A stretch of DNA of 64,000 bases from Tanytarsus gracilentus (taxonomy: Eukaryota; Arthropoda; Insecta; Diptera; Chironomidae), in assembly GCA_038502055.1 (NCBI GenBank), contig JAXRKN010000044.1:7386501-7450500 (forward strand), in the 5' to 3' direction. Shown piece after piece: positions 60,266 to 64,000 of this stretch. The first letter of the stretch is position 1. Each line of letters begins with the position of its first letter. Under the pieces are notes generated by a model. That model saw only the letters and a list, made by a program, of their open reading frames with translations, was not told the DNA's origin and ran no database searches. A program made the translations under genes and the position numbers.

Positions 60266-62231
60266 CCCTGATTAAAGATTAATTTAAGACCTTTTGCTTT
60301 AAATAAATCAAACGCTCATTTTATATGGCTACGCACACTCGCCATATGTCCTTCAATCATCATCAAAATGAACTCCAGGTATTGCCAATTCCGCGATAAG
60401 TTTTTCGATAAAATGTCAACGACGTGATTGTTTTACAACATAATTCCGCAATTTACTGCAATGTACGTTGTGTGAAATCTAATTCATTAAAGCGAGGTGC
60501 TCGCAATTTCTAATTCGCGAGTTATAAAAAAAAGTCTTTCGACTGCTCGTCAATTGTGATGAGTTAGAGATTTAAAGAGCAAGAAAAAAGTCGGTTCCGT
60601 TAATCGATTCACAATGAGAAATTCGATTTCTTTCAACAAGAGGTGAAATTGACGAAAAAACTTTTTTACATATAATTTTATGGAATTTCAAAAAAAACTG
60701 CTTAAAAAATTCTACAAATTTATACTCAATAAAAAGATCTCAATGAATTGTAAACCGATGGTGATCATTGAACTTTGAGTATCTAAGTATAGGTAAACTA
60801 TTCAGTGGGAAAATGAGGAGCACAAAAAAATCGATATAGAAAAAAAAGCTTAGACCATTTAATGAGGAATCATCAACGGTGAATATGAAGATGAAATGTT
60901 TTTGCCTTCTTCTTCTGACTGGCTCTACAGGTTGCCTCAATCTTTCACCTTCTTTTCCGTCTCTCATTTCTTTTAGAGTGAATTGCTGTAAATTATTTGA
61001 GAAACATCGATCGATTTGGTGGTGGCGAAAAAAAAAGAGAGCTACACGCGTATATTTATGGCATCATAACGAACTCATCACTTGATTTTGAGTTTTGCTT
61101 CCTCTCCTCTATTATACTTCTTCCCCTCTCCATCACTCGCTTACTTACAATAATATTCTCATATGGTATGCGAGTTTCAATACTGAATGAGTGAAAGAAG
61201 CGCAAAAGAAATTGATGGTGAAAGAAAAACAACAATCGACAGCTACTGAATCAAAGGCAGATGCTTCATTTCGCTACTTCAAGTCGCGTTTCTATTATTC
61301 AGCCTTTATAGGAAGCCTTCAGTACCGTAAATCGTTCAAAGAATGCGATTTTAAAGTCGGAAATTTTAATTAACGAATTTATTTTTTTTTCGAGACAAAT
61401 TTGCTCTCAAAATCCCTTCACTTGCGATAGGTCAAAAAAAATATTATTTATGATGTTTCGACTATCGAATGGTGGACATTCGCTGTGTTGCTTAATTATT
61501 AATCCACTATGAGATATTGACAATTCTATTTTGACCGCCATCAAGTGATTTGTCACAAAAAATCACTGACGACAAAATTCAGCAAACCCATTTTTAAGAC
61601 TTTAAATTTCTAAAATCTTTCACTTCCTAGCGTTGGATGCTTAAAAATTAAAATCTTTTTATTTATCTAAATAAAAACATTTCTTACCTGAGTTTCTTAT
61701 CCCTCGTTGACTTCTTTTTATGCCATCTTCATTTGCCACGATCATAAATCACATGGAAGCTCTCTTTTTATTACGCGTTTGTGATTTTTATTCGATTTCG
61801 TGTTGCTGTTGTTTTTTTGTGACTGATAATTAAGTGCACAATTAAGCGGGGAGAGGACACACACGGATTATGGATGCATGGTCAGATTATGAAATCGCCA
61901 TTCACATTCGCAGTAGCAATTTTATCACGATTGTTTCATAAATTTCTCACGTACTCAACTTCGCCTTAAAAGAGCTGTAAAAAAACGGAAAAGACATAAA
62001 AGCATTAAACTGTTAAATTGTTGCATTTTCTGCCCATTTTTTTCTCACTCTCGAGCATTATCCGATAAGCGCCTTATGCCTTGAAGGAGTTGAATTTCGC
62101 TTCATAGAGAATGCCACACATGAATGTTGAATTAACTGACCGAGATTCATCTTGAATTTGCATTTAATGGTCTGTGAAAGGTTTTCGAGAGCTAATTTTT
62201 TGTTCATTAATTTTAAATTTACATTTTTATA

Positions 62232-62252
62232 ATTTGTAAATTTTTCACCCCT
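62232..62252 (-). repeat. solitary arm of the AGGGGTGG family
   Basis: TTTTTCACCCCTTGATA is read as AAGGGGTGAAAAATTTAC on the - strand. No convincing partner arm is nearby. Confidence 0.3.
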
Positions 62253-63749
62253 TGATATTTCTTTATCAATTATGATTAGTAAGATTGTGTACTTTCGGTT
62301 GTAAGTACAAAAAAGCACGACATTAAAATTGAATGTCGAATGTACAAGTGCATTCCAGAAGAGATTTTTTACGCCTTTCGTTTGTGTGCTCGTGGCGAGA
62401 GGAGAATTTGTTTATTTAAGTGAGAGAAAATGCATTTAAATTTTTAAAAGAGAGATGTAAGGCGAAAGGTAAAAGAAATATTTGTATGAGTGCACCATCG
62501 TGTCACCAGTCAAAGGTGTAGAAACGAAGATTATCTGAATGATTTTAAGAATTAATTTTTCGAGTTTCCCAACCTTGACACAATACAGGTAATTTTTTTT
62601 TCGGTCATGTCAATATGTGCATGGCTCTCTGTCAAGTGCCTTTCAACTTCCTTCTTATGCTCATTTCATACTCAATGGAGCATTCGAGGTATTTTTTTTT
62701 GTTTTTAAAGAAGCACCGGTTGAAGGGTCATGATGATGTTATTGTTCTCATCTTTTGTACCTCTCGTTCATGGCCAATCCGTTTTACCTTTTTTATGTGT
62801 TCTCATGAAATTTTACAATCTAGTTCAGGAAAGAAAAATATTTCATGCTTTTATTTCTTAATTTTGTGTCCCGCTCCCTCGAGTTGTTTCATCGGTTGGT
62901 CGGTTGGAAAGGTTCCAAGAAAGAGGGTCAAACTGAGAATTCTTTTTTTACTTGCTCTCATCGCATTTAAATTGAATATTTTTAAAGATAAATTTTTTTA
63001 AAAATATTGTTTTGATTCAAAAGATTAAAAAAATTCCAAACCATTTCCTTTTCTCATTACAAAGCTCGAGGTCGGAGGATGGAAGAATATTTTATTCTAA
63101 AAAGTCTTAAAATAGTCCGCTCCGAGTTATTAATTTATTCATTGTCGCCCTCTGATATTAAAAAATTAAGAAACACGCGAAAAAACGGCACAAATGTGAA
63201 ATGTCGCAGAGCAAGCAGAAAAGAAGTTTTGAGGTCGATCGAGTGTATAAAATTTTTGCGCTTCACCTGCCAAGTGCATTCGACATCGAGACGAGTTATA
63301 TTATACACTGTAACGAGAATAAGGGTCATCATAATTCTAATTGAATGTCATTAGCGAAGCAAAAATGTGTCAGTTGAACGCATAAACTGTTGTGTGCGCG
63401 CAAATGCCATAAAAATGTCAAGACATATGACAAAGACGAGTGGTATAGAGAGTCAGAAACAGTACAACTCGAGCGGAGGAAAGTTAATTGGCATTTACTG
63501 TCGTTTGCAGTATCTGTTAATTTGTGATGACCAATATTAAAGCATTAATTGAATGCAATACGAATTGATTGTTTCTGATCGGAGTGTATGGAGTGCATAA
63601 CTTATTTTGTGCAAGTGTGTCGTTGATGAAAAAGTTATTTTTTAAAAAAAACTTTCACGATTCTCATAAAACCCTTTTGAAGCATAATTTAAAAGTCAAA
63701 GCAAATCAAATTACTGAAGAATGAAGGAAGAAAAATGTAAAGGTATAAA

Positions 63750-63785
63750 AAGGGGTGAGAAACTTGGTCAAAAATTTATATTTTT
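63750..63785 (+). repeat. solitary arm matching the element at 24830
   Basis: AAGGGGTGAGAAACTTGGTC, then AAAAATTTATATTTTTTATA. The first 16 bases and the following AAATTTATA-like tract match the left arm of the GABA-B-R3 intron element. The complementary right arm is absent before the window end. Confidence 0.5.
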
Positions 63786-64000
63786 TATAAATTGTTCGAA
63801 CACTTTAGTGACATAATCTGTCAGCTGTAACGAAAAAAATCTCATGAAATAATTTGCATAAAACAACAGAAATGAATTAAGATTAGTTTTTTTCGCAATT
63901 CTCCTTTTGGCACACGATCGCTAAAGCGAGTACATCGCATTAGATCACAATTTGTGCGCGATCATGAAGCAATAAAAAAAATATAGAGAAATAATGCGAT

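Larger units (their letters stand above)
50383..64000 (+). other. long apparent intron (or intergenic DNA), 13.6 kb
   Basis: AT-rich DNA with no coding exon I can support on either strand. Open frames of 60-132 codons (for example 55562-55960 and 62615-63001) are rich in Phe, Lys and Ile and show no family motif. Foldback arms occur at 53073, 60155-60265, 62236 and 63750, and simple repeats at 58418-58432 and 58511-58537. Confidence 0.5.

Noticed and set aside
62615..63001. 128-codon + strand frame
   Set aside because: Phe/Leu-rich with a poly-T derived segment and no supporting context.
1..64000. tRNA, rRNA, known microRNA or CRISPR-like arrays
   Set aside because: No tRNA B-box type sequence in a foldable context, no conserved insect microRNA seed that I could recall, and no regularly spaced repeats with unique spacers were seen. 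A covariance-model scan would be needed to exclude RNA genes fully.

Overview
The window looks like nuclear DNA of an insect, most probably a lower (nematoceran) fly. It is very AT-rich. Its genes are split by GT-AG introns, many only 53-75 bp long, and the encoded proteins match dipteran families end to end. The species cannot be named from the sequence alone.

Layout, left to right. Bases 1-16761 hold the 3' part of dachsous (ds, + strand): five coding exons encoding about 1740 residues, with the last cadherin repeats, the membrane span and a 406-residue cytoplasmic tail. One ds intron is 8.6 kb. Converging on it is a glutamate/aspartate transporter of the SLC1 family (probably Eaat2, - strand, 19934-17829, 5 exons, 564 aa). 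Upstream of that, on the same strand, lies a complete metabotropic GABA-B receptor (probably GABA-B-R3, - strand, 33736-21838, 13 exons, 1287 aa). A small two-exon gene for an unrecognised type I membrane protein follows (- strand, 36781-35987, 239 aa). It is divergent from a complete unconventional myosin ID gene (Myo31DF ortholog, + strand, 37916-44924, 8 exons, 1010 aa). The last 19 kb hold only one plausible coding exon (50325-50382, + strand): a start codon and 19 codons ending at a strong splice donor, followed by more than 13.6 kb of apparent intron.

Ds, Eaat2 and GABA-B-R3 also sit near each other at the tip of chromosome 2L in Drosophila melanogaster, as I recall, so this block is probably old. 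In the fly Myo31DF lies far away (31F), whereas here it is about 21 kb from ds. The two proteins are known to interact in left-right asymmetry.

The non-coding DNA is rich in small inverted-repeat elements. They include a hAT-type MITE with a perfect 8-bp target duplication abutting a GABA-B-R3 splice donor, a 1.63-kb TA-flanked Tc1/mariner-like element, a 189-bp hairpin in a myosin intron, and at least a dozen copies or arms of a foldback family whose ends begin AGGGGTGG. No tRNA, rRNA, CRISPR array or prokaryotic feature was seen.
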